Shown here piece by piece: positions 43,762-58,381 of a stretch of 64,000 bases of DNA; the first letter of the stretch is position 1; each line of letters opens with the position of its first letter. Both the position numbers and the translations under genes were made by a program. Where the stretch lies: positions 1 to 64,000 of the forward strand of contig JAANDG010000502.1 in NCBI GenBank assembly GCA_036852015.1. Reading direction: 5' to 3'. Source of the DNA: Pelodera strongyloides. Lineage: Eukaryota > Nematoda > Chromadorea > Rhabditida > Rhabditidae. Under the pieces are notes generated by a model. That model did no database searches. It was not told where the DNA came from and was given only the letters and a program-made list of their open reading frames with translations.

Positions 43762-46700
43762 GTAAAGTAACTAATGGTGAAATCACCGGACGCGACGATT
43801 ACAAAGAGAAAGAACAGTATGCTGGTGTGGGACTCCCACTAACAAAGGTAGTCTATTAACTGTTTTTGAAAGTAACATCAATTTAAAACGAAATACCGGC
43901 CGGTTCTTGAAACTTGTCGAGAACACCAGCATTATTATGCAGCTCATGCAAATGAACATAAATTAGAATAATAAATCCAGCTAAATTTGAGTAAATTAGC
44001 ATAAATACGTAAGAATTCAGTTGTCCACGATGCGTTTCAAAAACCGGCTGATATTTCGCTTTAAATGTGGGAGTCTTTACTACCAATACACCAATATTAG
44101 TGCTCTGCCATCTTCGGGAATACGTCAGCTTTAGCTCACAAAAAATATATGCGTAACAACACCAAAATGAGGTGGAATATGAGCCGTGCACCGTGTACGC
44201 CATTCTATGCTTGGCGATATGTTCCCAGTATAGTCCGATCTAGGGTCTTCGTGAGCCATTAACGTTTCACCTTGTCCTGGGGGTCGTATTGCTATGGGAA
44301 ACGTGAAACATGAACATGAGCATTGCGTCCCGATGGATTGGATAATTAATTAAACAGTGAACCGTGTGAGCGATGAACTTGTTTTAGGCTGAAGGTGGTG
44401 AAGGCAAAAAACAACTGACAAATGGAATGAATCGCGTGCATCGAATCCTTTCCGATGAGGAAATTACCCAAGGCAAGCAAACCCGGTGGATGGAGTTGGA
44501 AATTCACGGTAGGTTCAAACGCCAAATGCTGCGCTAATTTGTATTGCTTTCCCGTATACATGACATCGTTTTAGACCGTGAAGTAGGTTTAGACTTTAAT
44601 TTTTCATATTCTGTACCCATGGCATAAACTAGTTGACACTCTGACCGACGAAACTACAATCCGAATTCCGAATTAACATATTGCATAAGTTTAGACGGTG
44701 GTCTTGAGATCGTAGCCATACCACCGTCGGGATTAGAATATTATGTATGGTGAAAATCAGAAACGTATCATAAAAGTTTCGGAAACACTATATGTTATGT
44801 TTGGATGGTGGTTTTGAGCTTTTCCCGATGAGTTTTATGCCCTGTCTGTACCTCTAGTAGCGTCAGCAGCGGTCATCCTTGTATGTTTTCAGTTTTAACG
44901 TTTCTGCTGTGTTTAATCTAGAATCGGTTTTTGTAGTACTGTCGTTTTTACGCTTCAGGTCGGATACGAAACATTGCCCCTGCCCTTTTCAATCAATATC
45001 AACATATAACTGCACTGTTCATGCACGGCAACCAACTCCAAAGGCTTCCCCCAGAGATAGCTCAGGTACGTCGTTAGTTTTGCAGAGTTTTGCTCCTTCC
45101 TTTTAAATGTTCTGCGGCGTATGTTTCTGTGCTGTGTCATATGAAAAGTGTACATTGTACTCATCGCTATAAATCACTGTGATTCTGTATAGTTTATGGA
45201 TTTAAACTGTCAGGCTCACAAGAACACCTATGCTAGAAATTTCTCGTATAGTGCGCTTGAGCTACACGATTCCAAATATTAAAACGCCAGCTCCACAAAT
45301 TCAAAGTTAAATGAGTTGTTATTTGGCAAAAACGACCAACGGAAAGTTACCGCAGTTGGCAAAAAATTGAATTTTGGTTATATATTGCAGTTAAAACATA
45401 TTCGTTTCTATGTTTTGCCATGCGGCTACTGTATGTTCCCGGTGTAGTTTTTGCCAAATAACTGGCTGGATTGTATGTTTCATGCTTGACGATTTGCGTG
45501 GATATGTGCGCATTGGACATCTGAGTATTTTCGAGCCACATGACATTCTCGTGCGCCTGTCCCTTTAAAGCGAAATGCCAGCCCCTTTGGAAAATTTGCA
45601 TATGATAAGCAAATCCTATGTATCCTATGCTAATTTTGCGCGATCGTCCACGGCGATCGCGCAAAATTAGCATAGGATACATAGGATTTGCTTATCATAT
45701 GCAAATTTTCCAAAGGGGCTGTCATTTCGCTTTAAATGAAAACTTTCAGTTGCAACATCTTACTCTGCTGGATTTGTCGCACAACAAGTTGCGTCTCTTG
45801 CCTGTTGAGCTTGGAGACATGATCTCATTATGCAGTCTTTATCTCAACAACAATCAACTGAGGGTACTGCCTTACGAACTGGGCAAGCTGTTCAGACTAC
45901 ACACTTTAGGTACGCAAAATATGTAGCATCTTCACTTTTAATCATTGTTGCCTGAAGATCACTGTTTCTTGAAATAACTGTCTGAGCGAGTAGAATACTG
46001 ATGTATGTGGTTAGTTAGGTTCCAGTAAATTTGTGCAGTATTCTTATCTCGGAGGTTATTCGGTTGGCTAGCTTAGCAACGGGGCTCAGGCTATGAAGAA
46101 CGGTGTTTTTGACATGTATGTATGATCTGTAAACTGTAAGCCCTAACGTTCTATTTCCTTTGTATTATTGTCTTGTATTTGTTTGGGTATAGGTTGCGTA
46201 TCCTTCGATTCGGTGCATGTTATTTTTTTGTTGGTAGTTGGTATGGCAAAGGTTTTAGAGTAGGTGAACCTTTGAACTTATGCTTTGATGTTTAGGTCTT
46301 CAAGGTAATCCGTTGTCTCCAGAAATTAGCAAGATCTACCATGAAACCAATGGACCTCAAAAGCTTTTGCAGTTTCTTTTGGACCACCTAGCAAGTAAGC
46401 AAGTTTTTGTTAATTATTTTCGGGGGTTTATTTGTTTTTCCTTATTGCCTTATTCTCGCTTATTAATGAAATTTTTATTTGTTGAAGTTAGATGCCCAAT
46501 TTTTTGTCAGATGCTTATCAAATCAAAAGATGCCATTTTCTTGAATTTGTGTCCTTATCCTTATCATGCGTACTTGTCATGTTTATGTTTAATCACATTC
46601 TCGAATATAGCCCATTATACTCAATTCCCCTTCTGTGTTACATTGTTTGTCCCTCTCACTCTTTGGACTACTTTAAGCCTGTTGATGTAGTTGTCGCATG

Positions 46701-49700
46701 TTACCGTGTTGTGGATGCGATGGTTGTGATAATCATTTGGACAGGTTCTGCCTTTCTCTCAATAGCTCTCTTTGCTTTCATGTCTGTTCTCACTTAACTG
46801 TCGTAGCTACTTAGCACTAGTGCATAATTTGCCTTAAAGCGAAATGCTAGCCTCTTTGGAAAATTTGCATATGATAAGCAAATCCTATGTATCCTATGCT
46901 AATTGTGTACGATTACCGTTTACGATCGTACAAAATTATCACAGGATGATAGGATACATAGGATTTGCTTATCATATGCAAATTTTCCAAAGGGGCTAGC
47001 ATTTCGCTTTAACTGTCACTAGCACTAGCTACTCAACATTAGCGCTTCATTTCTTCCGTTTTATCATATCTCACGTATTTAGCTTAATTATTCAGGATTT
47101 TTTTGTGAGGTAACTTATCTAGCCGACTGGATGTAGTTCGGTATGACGTGCGAAACAGCAAACCAAATGTCAGTTGTAAAGTTCTAACGTGTGTATAGTT
47201 CTCTGGGAACTCTAATCTTGTACGTGTGGTCGTGGATCATTGGCTCACTTCGAGCTAGGGGAATTTTTCAGAAACTAACCTGTATTTCTACCTCATGCCT
47301 CGTACAAGTGTAGTATATCCCTACGGATCTGCGAATCAAACAGGTTTTGGTTTATTTATGCACTATTGCACTCCTACCCGAGCGAGCATCATGTTCATTA
47401 TATATTCATTATATATTATTCATTATTCATTATATATATTCATATTCAATATGTATTCATTATATATCTCATGGTGAGATAATGCATAAATTTCCATGTA
47501 AACTTATGGCTTTAAGTGAGTCACTTTGATTGAAAAATATGAGCTGTTTCTCTTCCTTCAGACTTCAAACCCAGATACAAACCCACCTATTTTTTTTTTG
47601 GATCTGAAGCAATAGCAACAGTGCAGCTCCTTTACAAATTCCGGGCGGGTTGTATATTGTATCCATTAGTGCTGAATGCTGAAATATATACTCCGTCTAT
47701 GCATAAATTTCTTATTTCATTAGTTTTCGTTGCCTACATAAAGTGGTCCAGTTTGGCACAGAACAATCCTGATAATGGAAGGACATTTCCAAATTTTGCT
47801 GTCTTCGATTCTTATTCCTTACTCTGGCCCAACAGTCGAAACACTATCCGCTAGTCGTCTAAACAGTGCTGGAGATTCCTCATCATCATATGTCACCCTT
47901 CCCCTTTCAGGACAGCGGAGGCGGTGCTTGAATAGTCTGATCTTCTCGCTTTCCTTTCTGTGGCGTACTTGCCTCTCCTTGTTCTCTCGCTCTTGAATAG
48001 CATGTCGCATGCCTCTCAATTTCTATGTCGTCGGGAGCTCTCTTCTCTCCACTTTCACTCATCTCTTTCGTCTGGCTATATCTTCCTCTCTTTCAGCTTG
48101 CCCGTTTATGGTGTGGCAGGCACGTAGAAAGAGAGAACAACTGATGTTGTTAGTCAGGTTCTGGCACTCACCTCGCCTTCCTTTTTACCTTACCTTGTCT
48201 TTACCCTGAGCCACTCTGCCATATTTCTTCGTGAACAGGGCCCAACCTACCCTGGCATTGCGTATAATTATTTGTATCTTTGTACTGTGAACTCCATATT
48301 GGTGGACTTTTCACATCCCTCTTTCCTCGACTATCCCATGTGCTATCCAGTCATACCGTCATTTGTTCGACCACTACTCGCTACCCTGCTACCCTCCTTT
48401 CCTCCGGCTCCCGAATTGCTTTTTGTTTAGTTTCTTTCTCTGTTTCTTCTTATTCTTCTTCTGATCGTCGGCGCTATTGTCGTATGTTGACGCGCGAGCG
48501 GCGAGTGCGGGCTGCTCCATCTCCCCTCTCTTTTTTGTCCTGTCGACAGTCTCTGTATCTCTTCAGCTCGGCCAGCTGACTGACCACTGTCGTAGACGGA
48601 GACCTGTCCTCTGTCCCTCTCAGAACAACCCTGAGGGGATTGCATCCAGCAGACCACACGTCTCACTTGAGTGTTCCTATCTGGGACGGACCAATTTGGG
48701 ACCTTTCTGCACTTCTGAACCCATTGTTCAACCTCAGCCAACCCGTCCAACCCAACCGTCCCTTTGGCCCCATTGTTCCGCAAACCCTTATTTACTTTTG
48801 CGAACGCGTTATTGCCTTATTAATTCTGTATATTTGCTTCCAATTCCTTCCTTCATTGGCGATTGACCGCTGTGTTCTCAATCGTGTTGTTTATTATTTA
48901 GATATAGTAAGAATCGTTCTTATTTCTCTTTTAGATACGCTGACACTATTGTTTACTTTCATTCTTGGCGGTTCGACTGATTGCCCAATTGTGAGCAGGC
49001 CAGCAGGCTCGCTGTAGTACCAGTAACAACACCGGATATGTGGTTGTGATGTCCGAATCGCTATGTGGACGACGGCAAAGCAAAGTCGACGTCGACCGGC
49101 AGAAGTCGTGCCCGGAGCAAAGTTCCTTTCGATATCCCTCAACGCATCATAGCTGCAGTCACCATATTCTTGACGACACTTACTCTAAACGAAACATTTG
49201 TTCAATCAATGACCAAGCTGCGTCCAATAACAACAAAGGCGCTGGAAAGAGGTTTGCCCGTCGTGCTAAGCGATGGGCCGAACTACAGCAGCGTAGGCAG
49301 TTTGCTCGATTACAACGGGAACACCAGGAGGGACGATACTATGAAGTTGTCGAACTTATGAATCTTGGAAGAGGAGCTATCTGTTTGGATGACGGCCCTG
49401 ATCCCCACGCCCCCCTTATTGGCGGCAGACGATCGTCACAATATACACCATTGCAAACCCGACAGAGTGAAGTGCCCTTTTACTCCCCTTATGTCGATTC
49501 ACAACAACCAGTTTGCGTGAATCGGGGCTTCAACGAGTACGGACCTGCAACTCTTATTTCTATTTTTCACGATGATCCTGAGACTGCTGCTCATTCAAAT
49601 GCGCCCCTTCATTCAGAAGTGTGGCCGGCGCCGAACGAAGACTGTGGCAATATTCGCCCACTTTCTCACATTACACCCTGGATGTCTGATGTGTTGCCTT

Positions 49701-52700
49701 CCTTTTCTGACTCTGGTTGTCCGCTTTATACTTCCATTTCGAGCCAAAACTCCACAGCGTCTTCTGAGAGCGATGATGTATTCACCTTTCCTGTGTCGAC
49801 TACTTCCGCATGCCATTGTTCGTCTGGTAAATCATGCAAGGTGATTCTGAACGTAACCAATATTCCCCCACTCAACAATACGAATAAAAGAACTCGATGT
49901 GTATCTTTTCCGCAACAACATCGTAAGCCTACGGATATTAGGACTGCAACTGAGTGCCCGCTTTTTACCATTCCAGCTAGAGGTCGGTTGTTTCGTATTT
50001 TAGTGTATACTCATCTGCATTTTAAAAAATTTCCTGTCTAGTGTTGCTATTATCGTTTTTTCATGTTTTTTTTTTTCGATTGTTTTAACCCGACCGGCAT
50101 GCTCCTTATCTTTTTAGTAATCCTTAGGTGAATTCTGTCAAAAAGATGCCACGTTTTTTTAAACGTAATATAAGAATCCATTATCGTGGCACTAGGTTTC
50201 ATATAATGATACACATACAAATTATGTCGGACGTGGTGCGTTATTTTGAACGAGTGCCCTGTGGTCCCAATATTTCCTCGGCCCGAAATGTTTGACCTAT
50301 GGTTATTTTTGGTCCACACTATTGCTGGTCTCTCTGTCTCTCTCTCTCTCTATGATGATTATAGTCTCTGTGTCGCCAGTGCCACTTCACTTCTGTGTAG
50401 TTCTGTCGCCAATGCCACTTCTGTGTAGTTCTGACTCTCAGCCTCCTAGTTTACATTTGAAATATTTATTTTGTTTTGGTCTATGTATTGTTAGGCTCAG
50501 TCCGGAAACGGAACATGTGCAATAATTCGTTATTGAGGCCCGGCGGGACGCTAGTCTCTTGTTTGCGCTCGTTTGTCTTTTCTGTTTTCTGAGCTCTTCC
50601 CCTTGTGCGATCTCGTCTTTGTCCTAATTAGAATGTTTGCTTCTGTGCTTTTTTTAGATAGCGGATGAAGGTGCAAGCCTGCAAGCATGGCGTTTACTTA
50701 TATTTTTTGCAATTAGTGTTTTCAAGGTTCACAGTTTATGAGGATAGATCGGTAGATCTCGAAAAAATAATAACAGATTGATGATGCTGCGTTAAGATGC
50801 TGGTAACTTTCGAAATCTTTAGTCTCCAATGAAACTGTGCAGAATTTATGCCTGGCACTGCATCTCATTGTATAATCTGCATGTCGATCTCCAGTTATGT
50901 CAACATTATCTATCTCGCTAATTCCATCTAGTGGATGCAAATTCTAGTTAGGCTTGATCGTGGGGTTTCAGTCCTTTTTGAATGACAGATTTGTGTGCGA
51001 AGACTGGCTCAAGTCCGCATGCACTTTTTGTGCCACAGTGGCACTCGGCCGCTTTTTTAAGAGATACAGATGTACCGTATTTCATAGGGATTTGCAACGT
51101 TCCAAGAGCTAGCTTTTTTGTTAGGAATTAGAAATTAAAACGCGCGTAGGCGTAGTTATCCGGAGATCAGTGGAAGTGGAGGGTGTGGGTGTGTATGGAT
51201 ACTGAGAATACTGTGATTTGTCGAAAACTTGGGTGTACATATATTTACCACAAAAACAACATGTTCATTATTATTATTGTTGAGAAGTTGAGACTTAAAA
51301 CAGAAAAATGTATACCGTTGCCTGGTCCTTCCTCTCGTTGTCTATCCGCTCTGGTTGTCTGATCTCTCGGTCCTTTTCTCTGGCACCTCTTTATTGAGCA
51401 TACTCTCTCGTGCGTAATTTTATAGCTGTGTTATAACATACGCGAAGTAAAAGAATTGTTAGGTCTAAATTGATGCAACTACGGTACCATTATGAGTTGG
51501 GCTCGTCGTAAAAAAAGTTCCCCGGGGTGAATGAGGATAAAAATTAGTGTGTATATATTGTAATAAACGCTGCTAATAAAAAATAACATGAAATCGTAAA
51601 TATATGTTTATTTTGATGGGCCTGTTCCTTTAATCCGGTGAAGAAGTCTCCCTCCTCTATCCTCTTTGCCTCTTTCGATATGTATCTCACAATCTCACTT
51701 TCTCTATAACTTTCTCTTGGTTTGCTTTTTTTCTGCCAGCGTCTTTGTGTTTACTGTTTCTGTTTCTCTTAATCCACCAGGATATTTGTTTCCGAAAAGG
51801 CACTAAGCACTAAGGGACTACAGAGAAATGTATTATGTTATGAAGCCCTAAGAAGCGATTTATGTTTGTTCATAAGTTAGGTAAAATATGGTGTTTTTGT
51901 TACGTTGAGAAGTATGTTTGCGTTTCGAACGTTCCATGCTGTCCATGCAATTCAGTTTTCAGTGCTTCACACACGATTTTTACAGTTGTTTGGTTTATTT
52001 TGTCTTCACGTTGCTGGTGTTTTTTTGTGGCCATCTTTTTTCGATATATTTTGGGAGTTTTCACTCACTCTTCACGGCTTTCCCATTCTTTTTGGCTCTC
52101 GACCACGACCACTTAACCGATTTGGTGTATCGAATCGAAAGTTTTCTCTGTTTTGGAATTTTCATGACCTCGAGAGAAGCAACCACGCTAGTAGTAGAAG
52201 GCAATAATTACGCATAAGGGACAATCATCTACCCGGGTAGCAACGCGCCTTGTGTCGTCGAATTGTATAAAATTCCACGCATGTATTTTACAACGGTCAC
52301 TGGTGTCTATAGCTTGCTATATGCTCTGCTAAAATGGTCTTTGTTTTTTCTTGTGTTTTTTCTTCTGTTCGTGTTTTACCTGATTATTTTACCTATATGA
52401 TCATGCTTTTTTCTTCTGCCCTAACGAATATTTTTCTTGCCCTGTTATCGCAAGAATGCATATGCGGAGTTGATTGTGAATGGGTAAGATGGTCATAAAA
52501 AAATTATCTTCACGGTTTCCTCTCCTGCGTTCCTTGAAATTTCTTTATGTTCTTACATATTCTATTTGATCCAGCTCTCTGCTTTCTTTTGGAATAAACT
52601 AAGTGGCGTATCCGGTTCAATTCGATAGTCTGGGCATTTGTCGTCATAAGTAGTGCATATTTATGTTTGTCTATGCATGTTGTCTTGTTGTCTATAGCCT

Positions 52701-55700
52701 ACGCGCTTTGTTTCTCGACGACTTGTCAGCTGTACCCCAAACAACTGGATTTGTTGTCTCTTTTCTGTGTGTGGCAGAATGTATCCACCTTCGTTTCGTA
52801 GAAAGAGAAATTTGAGGTTGCTTTGTCCTTTCTTTTCCTGTCACCACACTCACAGTATGCTTCACCGACTAATCGGCTGCCCTTTGGGCGTCGTATTTTG
52901 GTCTCTTACTGGTGGGGGGGGGGGGGGGTGTGCACGGTGTTATGTAGATTAGATACATTCAAGGAAAGGATCATTGTTTAAAAACGTATCCTCGGCTTGA
53001 GTGTATCGAAGGAGACGAGATTAAGGCGGTTGGTTAAAGAAACATGGATATTTATGCATCGCTAAGTTCGATATCACTGTCTCAGTTTGATTTAGTTAAC
53101 ACTGCCCCACCACCTGACCGAACATGGATGATGATTCGTCACGCCGATCCGGAAAGGCCTATTGGTTTGTTTGGTTTGCTACTTTTGCCTCTTGAATTGA
53201 GCCGAAAATGGTAAATTATAACACTAGATTATTGTGAAAACGAAAACAGTAAAGTAAGGACAGGGTATAGATCTCGCGACTTGCGTAAATAGTGATAATT
53301 CATATCAAGGATCGCGGGCGGTCCAAATTCGGCATTTTAGTTCGATAATCGTCCAATATAAAAAGGTAACGAAAAAGTACCGTACCAATGCCAATTTACT
53401 TTAAAAAAAAACGCAGTAAGATAAATCGCCGGTGGTTGGTGTGTGTGTTTGTTTAAACGAGAGAGAAATAGAACGCATCAATTTCTCGACTGGGACTGCT
53501 ACTCGAACGAGACCACTGCAACTATTTCTTTCTCTGAATTAATTTTTTAAAAGCTTGGCATTGGTACGGTATTTCGGTAGTTGTCTCGAGTGTCTCTATC
53601 CCTTTTTATTCTGAACCAGCCGTTCGAAGAGCCTCTTCTCCGACAGGAGGAATCGGCCTTCGGCCGATTGTATTTTGAAACCACGCGCGAGAACGTCTTA
53701 TTTGAAAAGTAAGCGTCGACTAATCGTGGATGCGGCGGTGAAATTTGCATGCTAAAGCATTACCGAGAGCATTGTGTAGTGCTTGTTGGACAGAGAGAGC
53801 AAGCTGTCTTGGCGCAACAGGTAGAGCGTTTAACTCGAAAGCGGAGGGCGCGGGTTCAAATCCGTTCACCGTCGATAATTTTGTATGATGTGTTTCAAAA
53901 AAACTTTGTGACAGGGCTTCGTTGTGGTCGTAATCACAAATAAATTCATCCGGCCCCAAACTCTTCTCCAGCCGGCTACGCCGCCCGAGGCGACTTTCTA
54001 TTACATTTATTTTATGTTATGCATACGTGAAACGTGGATTCAAAAATAGTTACAACAAATTAGAGTAAAATCCCGCTTCGTTGTTTTTTTTTGTTGCTCA
54101 AGAATTGCATGTTCTTTGTAGTTTTTTCGTAGTACTTTGAGCGCCGCCAACTCGCACGGCTGATACGGCACGCGCATTCTATATATGCAGCTTTTTTCGG
54201 GCTGTTGTGAGAGGGGCGCTCGGGATGTGAGACAGGCTTAGTGCATGGGATCATGAACTACTGAACCAATCCTAATTCCTGAGCGTAACACACATCATCC
54301 AAACGTACAATCAGTCAAACGCACAAACAAACAAAGCTCCCAACTTTATATAATAAGATTATTATCAAGTAATGCCTTTTTGGACCGACTGTGCCCCTTT
54401 AACTTATTGTTAGTGGGAATGTGAGATGTATTAGTATCACCCAAATATATCCGGAGATGTTCGGAACTTTTTCAGAAGAGATGTAGGTGATACGCATGAT
54501 AAACCGGTTGGTGATTTTTTTAGCACAGTTTTAGGCCCAGTATAAGTAAAATTTTAGCACAGGTTTAGGCCCGGTTGCCCGTGCCCGGTATAAGTAAAAA
54601 CTAAATTCACAACCTGTTTTCCAGCTACATTCACGGTGTTGTGTTACAACGTGCTGTGCGACAAGTACGCCACTGCCGCGCAGTATAGTTACTGTCCGAG
54701 CTGGGCGCTCAACTGGGAATACAGGAAGACAGTATGTTCCATGCTTAATTATTTATCTGTGTGATGATTTCAAAATTGAATATTGTATTAAATGACCGCG
54801 TGTATCTGTATGTATGTATCTGGTGTGTGTGCACACGTGTGTGCTCTAATGTGTAGTAACTAAGCGAAGTTTATGGTGTGTACTGGAGTTCATCAAGCTC
54901 CGTCGTCGGGTTCGAGCAATAACTTAATATATTTCTGATTGTTATTTTCTTCACAGGCTATTCTGAAGGAAATCCGAAATTACGAGGCCGATATCATCAC
55001 TCTACAGGTAAACAAATTTTTCATTCCTATTTTGCGACCCAGTAATGTGAAGTGATTGTCTTCCTAGTCTTCCTTCCAGTAAACTGTTTTGTAAAGAATC
55101 TGATGCCTTTGCATGTTTTTGTTTCTTCCAGGAAGTGGAGACAGAACAATACCGCATGTTGTTCCAGCCTGAACTCAAGGCCTTGGGGTTTGTTTTCATT
55201 TTCTGTTAGACGTTATTTTGTGCCTGCCTATATATATAAATATAAATAATAATAATAAAAAGATAAAAATCATTTCTGACTTTACTATTACTAAATTACA
55301 AGCTCACCACAACACTGAATATGACTTTACTATGTATCCTAAAATTGTTTGAACTGACATTCAGGGGTAATTCGAAAAATAAAGATGACGTTCTGATGCG
55401 CGAATCGATGTGTGGGGGGGGGGAATGTTTTCACTTTTGTTGTCTTATATCAATTTCGGTTCACAGATCCCTTGTCCCCTTCCTACATCACTCTCTGTGT
55501 GATGGTGTCACTCTGCCTTTAAGATTCAGGGTGTGCAAACTTGCAGATTTGTGTGTGCCATTGATACCCCGCTACTACCTTATTCACTTTTTCTTTTCCC
55601 CCTTTAGATCGTGTTTGTTTTATTGTTTACCGTTAAGAATTCAGATACTTGTCGATATTCTCCCCTAAATCGCGTGCAAAGACTATGAATGAAGAGGACA

Positions 55701-57873
55701 GGAAGTACGTGGATGGATGTGCTATATTCTGGAAGGCTGACAAGTCGGTTTTTTTCTCTCTCAATATTTTACATTTTACGGACGGATTCTCGAACTACGA
55801 CTACGAGCAAAAAAAACATGACATCCCCACTTCGTCATAGACAGGTGTGGTTTGCATCCTTGCAGATGGGACTAATATTGGGTGACGTGGGTCGCGTTTG
55901 TATCCGTCTCTGAAGGAAAATGCACATGGTGTGGTTCATACTTTAATTGAGTTTAGCTTAGATTTGACATCGAACGCGAACAACTGATCGAGTTTACTCA
56001 AGTGGCCATACAAAAGGCACAGCAAAGTGATCACATGCTGAACAGGGTTATGCCTAAGGTGAGTGATTGATGGGCTTTGATTGAAATGTGCGTTTTCATA
56101 TTATATAAACGGGAAGTGAAGTGAATCACATTGGTGAATTGCCTTATTCATCGGTGTAATTTTCGCATTTCTATTTTCTATTTTCCAGGACAATATTGCG
56201 TTGTGCGCTGTTTTGCGTGTCAAGGAAAGTGTATACAACAACCGTATGTTTTCTTGTTCGTCTTTTTTTCGATACTTTGCAGCTATTTCGACATTTATTC
56301 TTAGAGGCGACTTTTACGCCTGCGCCACTTTTATTTTGTTTTGAGTTTAGTTTTGAATTTTTTCTTGTTTTAATTGCTTGACTGTCTGATAGATTACGAG
56401 TTACGACAGAGTCTTACATACACTCTGAGGTCTTTTTGCAGGGCGTGTATCAATGAATGCTAATGATAACGTTGTGGGCACTCCTCTGATTGTCTGCACT
56501 GCGCATATCCACTGGGATCCCGAATTTTGCGATGTGAAGCTGGTCCAGTGCATGATGTTTGCCTCCGAGCTGGAACATTTACTCAACGAGGTCAGAAAAT
56601 GTATTTTTCTTTTGCAGATTGGTGCACCGCGACCGCTTAGTAAGTTGTTCATTGTTCCAACCAGAGTAATCCCCTAACCTAACGCATAATAGGGAAGAAG
56701 GTTCATAGGGGCATTTGGTGTTGAGGTGTGAAAATTGGTCAAATTTGGAAAGTTCCTCGTGCTAATTCACAAAACCGTAACGTAATATTTCTGGAAATCG
56801 TTTGCAGGTTGCTGATAAGTTCCGTGTATCGCCGCAACAGACCCCCGTCCTTGTTTGTGGAGATTTCAACTCGCTTCCCGATTCTGGTCTGCTTAACAGC
56901 AATTTTGCCGTTCATACTACTACTGTTTTTATTGTACTATCTGTGACAGTGACATTAATGATATGAGAGGAATGTAACGTATTAATTATCATAGCCATAA
57001 TTTGCGTACCAGTAAAGACCTATCTTGATTGAAGAATGTTGTAGGTGTATTCGAATTCCTATCAAAAGGATCAATCAGTCGTCAACATTCTGACTTGAAA
57101 CAATTCAAGAACGATCCTTGCTTGGAAAGGTATTTCTCTTGAATAATCGTTCTTCGTGACATTTATTACACTACACGTCCCTGACTGATTATTCTTGTAT
57201 GAGCATTTATAGCCAATTCTTTATCTTTTTAGATTCTCAGCTGGTAAGGATCCACAGATTTACTCGCATGCACTGAGGCTGGACAGTGCTGTGGACAACT
57301 CGGCAGTTCCATTCACCAACTACACGTATGAACAGAATAATAATATCATAACATAAAGCAATGAATAATACCCCTCAAATTCAAAGTGGCAAAGGTTTAA
57401 CGGGAAACGCTGTCTGATCTTTTTTCTGTTCTTCTATGTTTTTAAATCTTGCTCTTTTCTATTCTTAATTTTTAATATACGCCGTGTGAGTGACAAAGGA
57501 GGAGAGAGGTAGACCTGCCGGTGGTGTAGTGGCAAGCGCTGTTACTTACCACACACACACGACCGGGGTTCAATTCCCGCGGCTGGTTGCACCGACCGGG
57601 TGGTGAAAACGGTACCAGGTGAAAACGTGGGAAGGTTTCTTGGATCAGGGCTGGCCACCCATTCCGTAATCAAAGATGGCCTATTCTCTGGAGCGCACTA
57701 CTTCAGTAGACCGGAGCGGACTGCAGGGACCCCTTCGGGGCCCTGAAGAACAGTCCTAGCTTTAACCTTTTTTTAACCTTTTAATCTATGTTTTTGAATC
57801 TTGCTCTTTTCTATTCTTAATTTTTAATATACGCCGTGTGAGTGACAAAGGAGGAGAGAGGTAAAAAAAAAAA

Positions 57874-57929
<56 letters not shown>

Positions 57930-58323
57930 AAAAAGAGAGAGAGGGACGGCCTTTTTTTGTGAATGAAAATATCCATAATTTCTTAATTTGAGAGCCTCAC
58001 GTAACTGTAAGACATGTCTGGGTGCGAAAAAAAACTAGGATCTCCCAAAATTTCGTTGATACCTGAAGTGGCGCAACTCCCTCCTAATGTATATCGCCAC
58101 TGATTGCATACCACGTTTCTGGCTTTTGCAGACTCGACTTCAAAGGTGTGATTGACTATATTTTCTCGACTCCTCAATCACTGGCTCGACTCGGAGTGCT
58201 TGGACCGTTTGATATGTCGTGGATCATGCAAAATAAGATCATAGGTCGGTGCGGTTTTTTTTGTTTTCATCAGATCTACTGTGATGTTGTCGTTTTTCAT
58301 CGGCTCATTCATCAAGTGTATTA

Positions 58324-58381
<58 letters not shown>

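Larger units (their letters stand above)
46395..53095 (+). other. 6.7 kb CCR4 intron with an internal ORF
   Basis: The donor at 46394 (phase 1) and acceptor at 53095 join as LLDHLAINTAPPPDRTW, the expected LRR-to-nuclease linker. Inside are a family-E MITE (46834-47012), a pyrimidine-rich stretch (about 47800-48900) without a clear gene, the 333-codon ORF (49040-50041), and T-rich sequence with no feature (50050-53040) apart from a G-run near 52913-52928. Confidence 0.75.

Noticed and set aside
43883..44203. 106-codon ORF on the - strand
   Set aside because: Its first part lies across a non-coding MITE with a paralogue at 570-750 that has no such frame.
47775..48866. Several 60-130 codon ORFs in the CCR4 intron
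   Set aside because: The region is strongly pyrimidine-rich on the + strand, which lowers stop frequency on both strands. No domain, and no splice pattern links them.
44..57590. Functional tRNA genes at the tRNA-like sequences
   Set aside because: All have A and B boxes but poor or absent acceptor-stem pairing and lie in repeats or introns, so they are listed as tRNA-derived repeats. A tRNAscan-type covariance search with scores in the functional range would overturn this.
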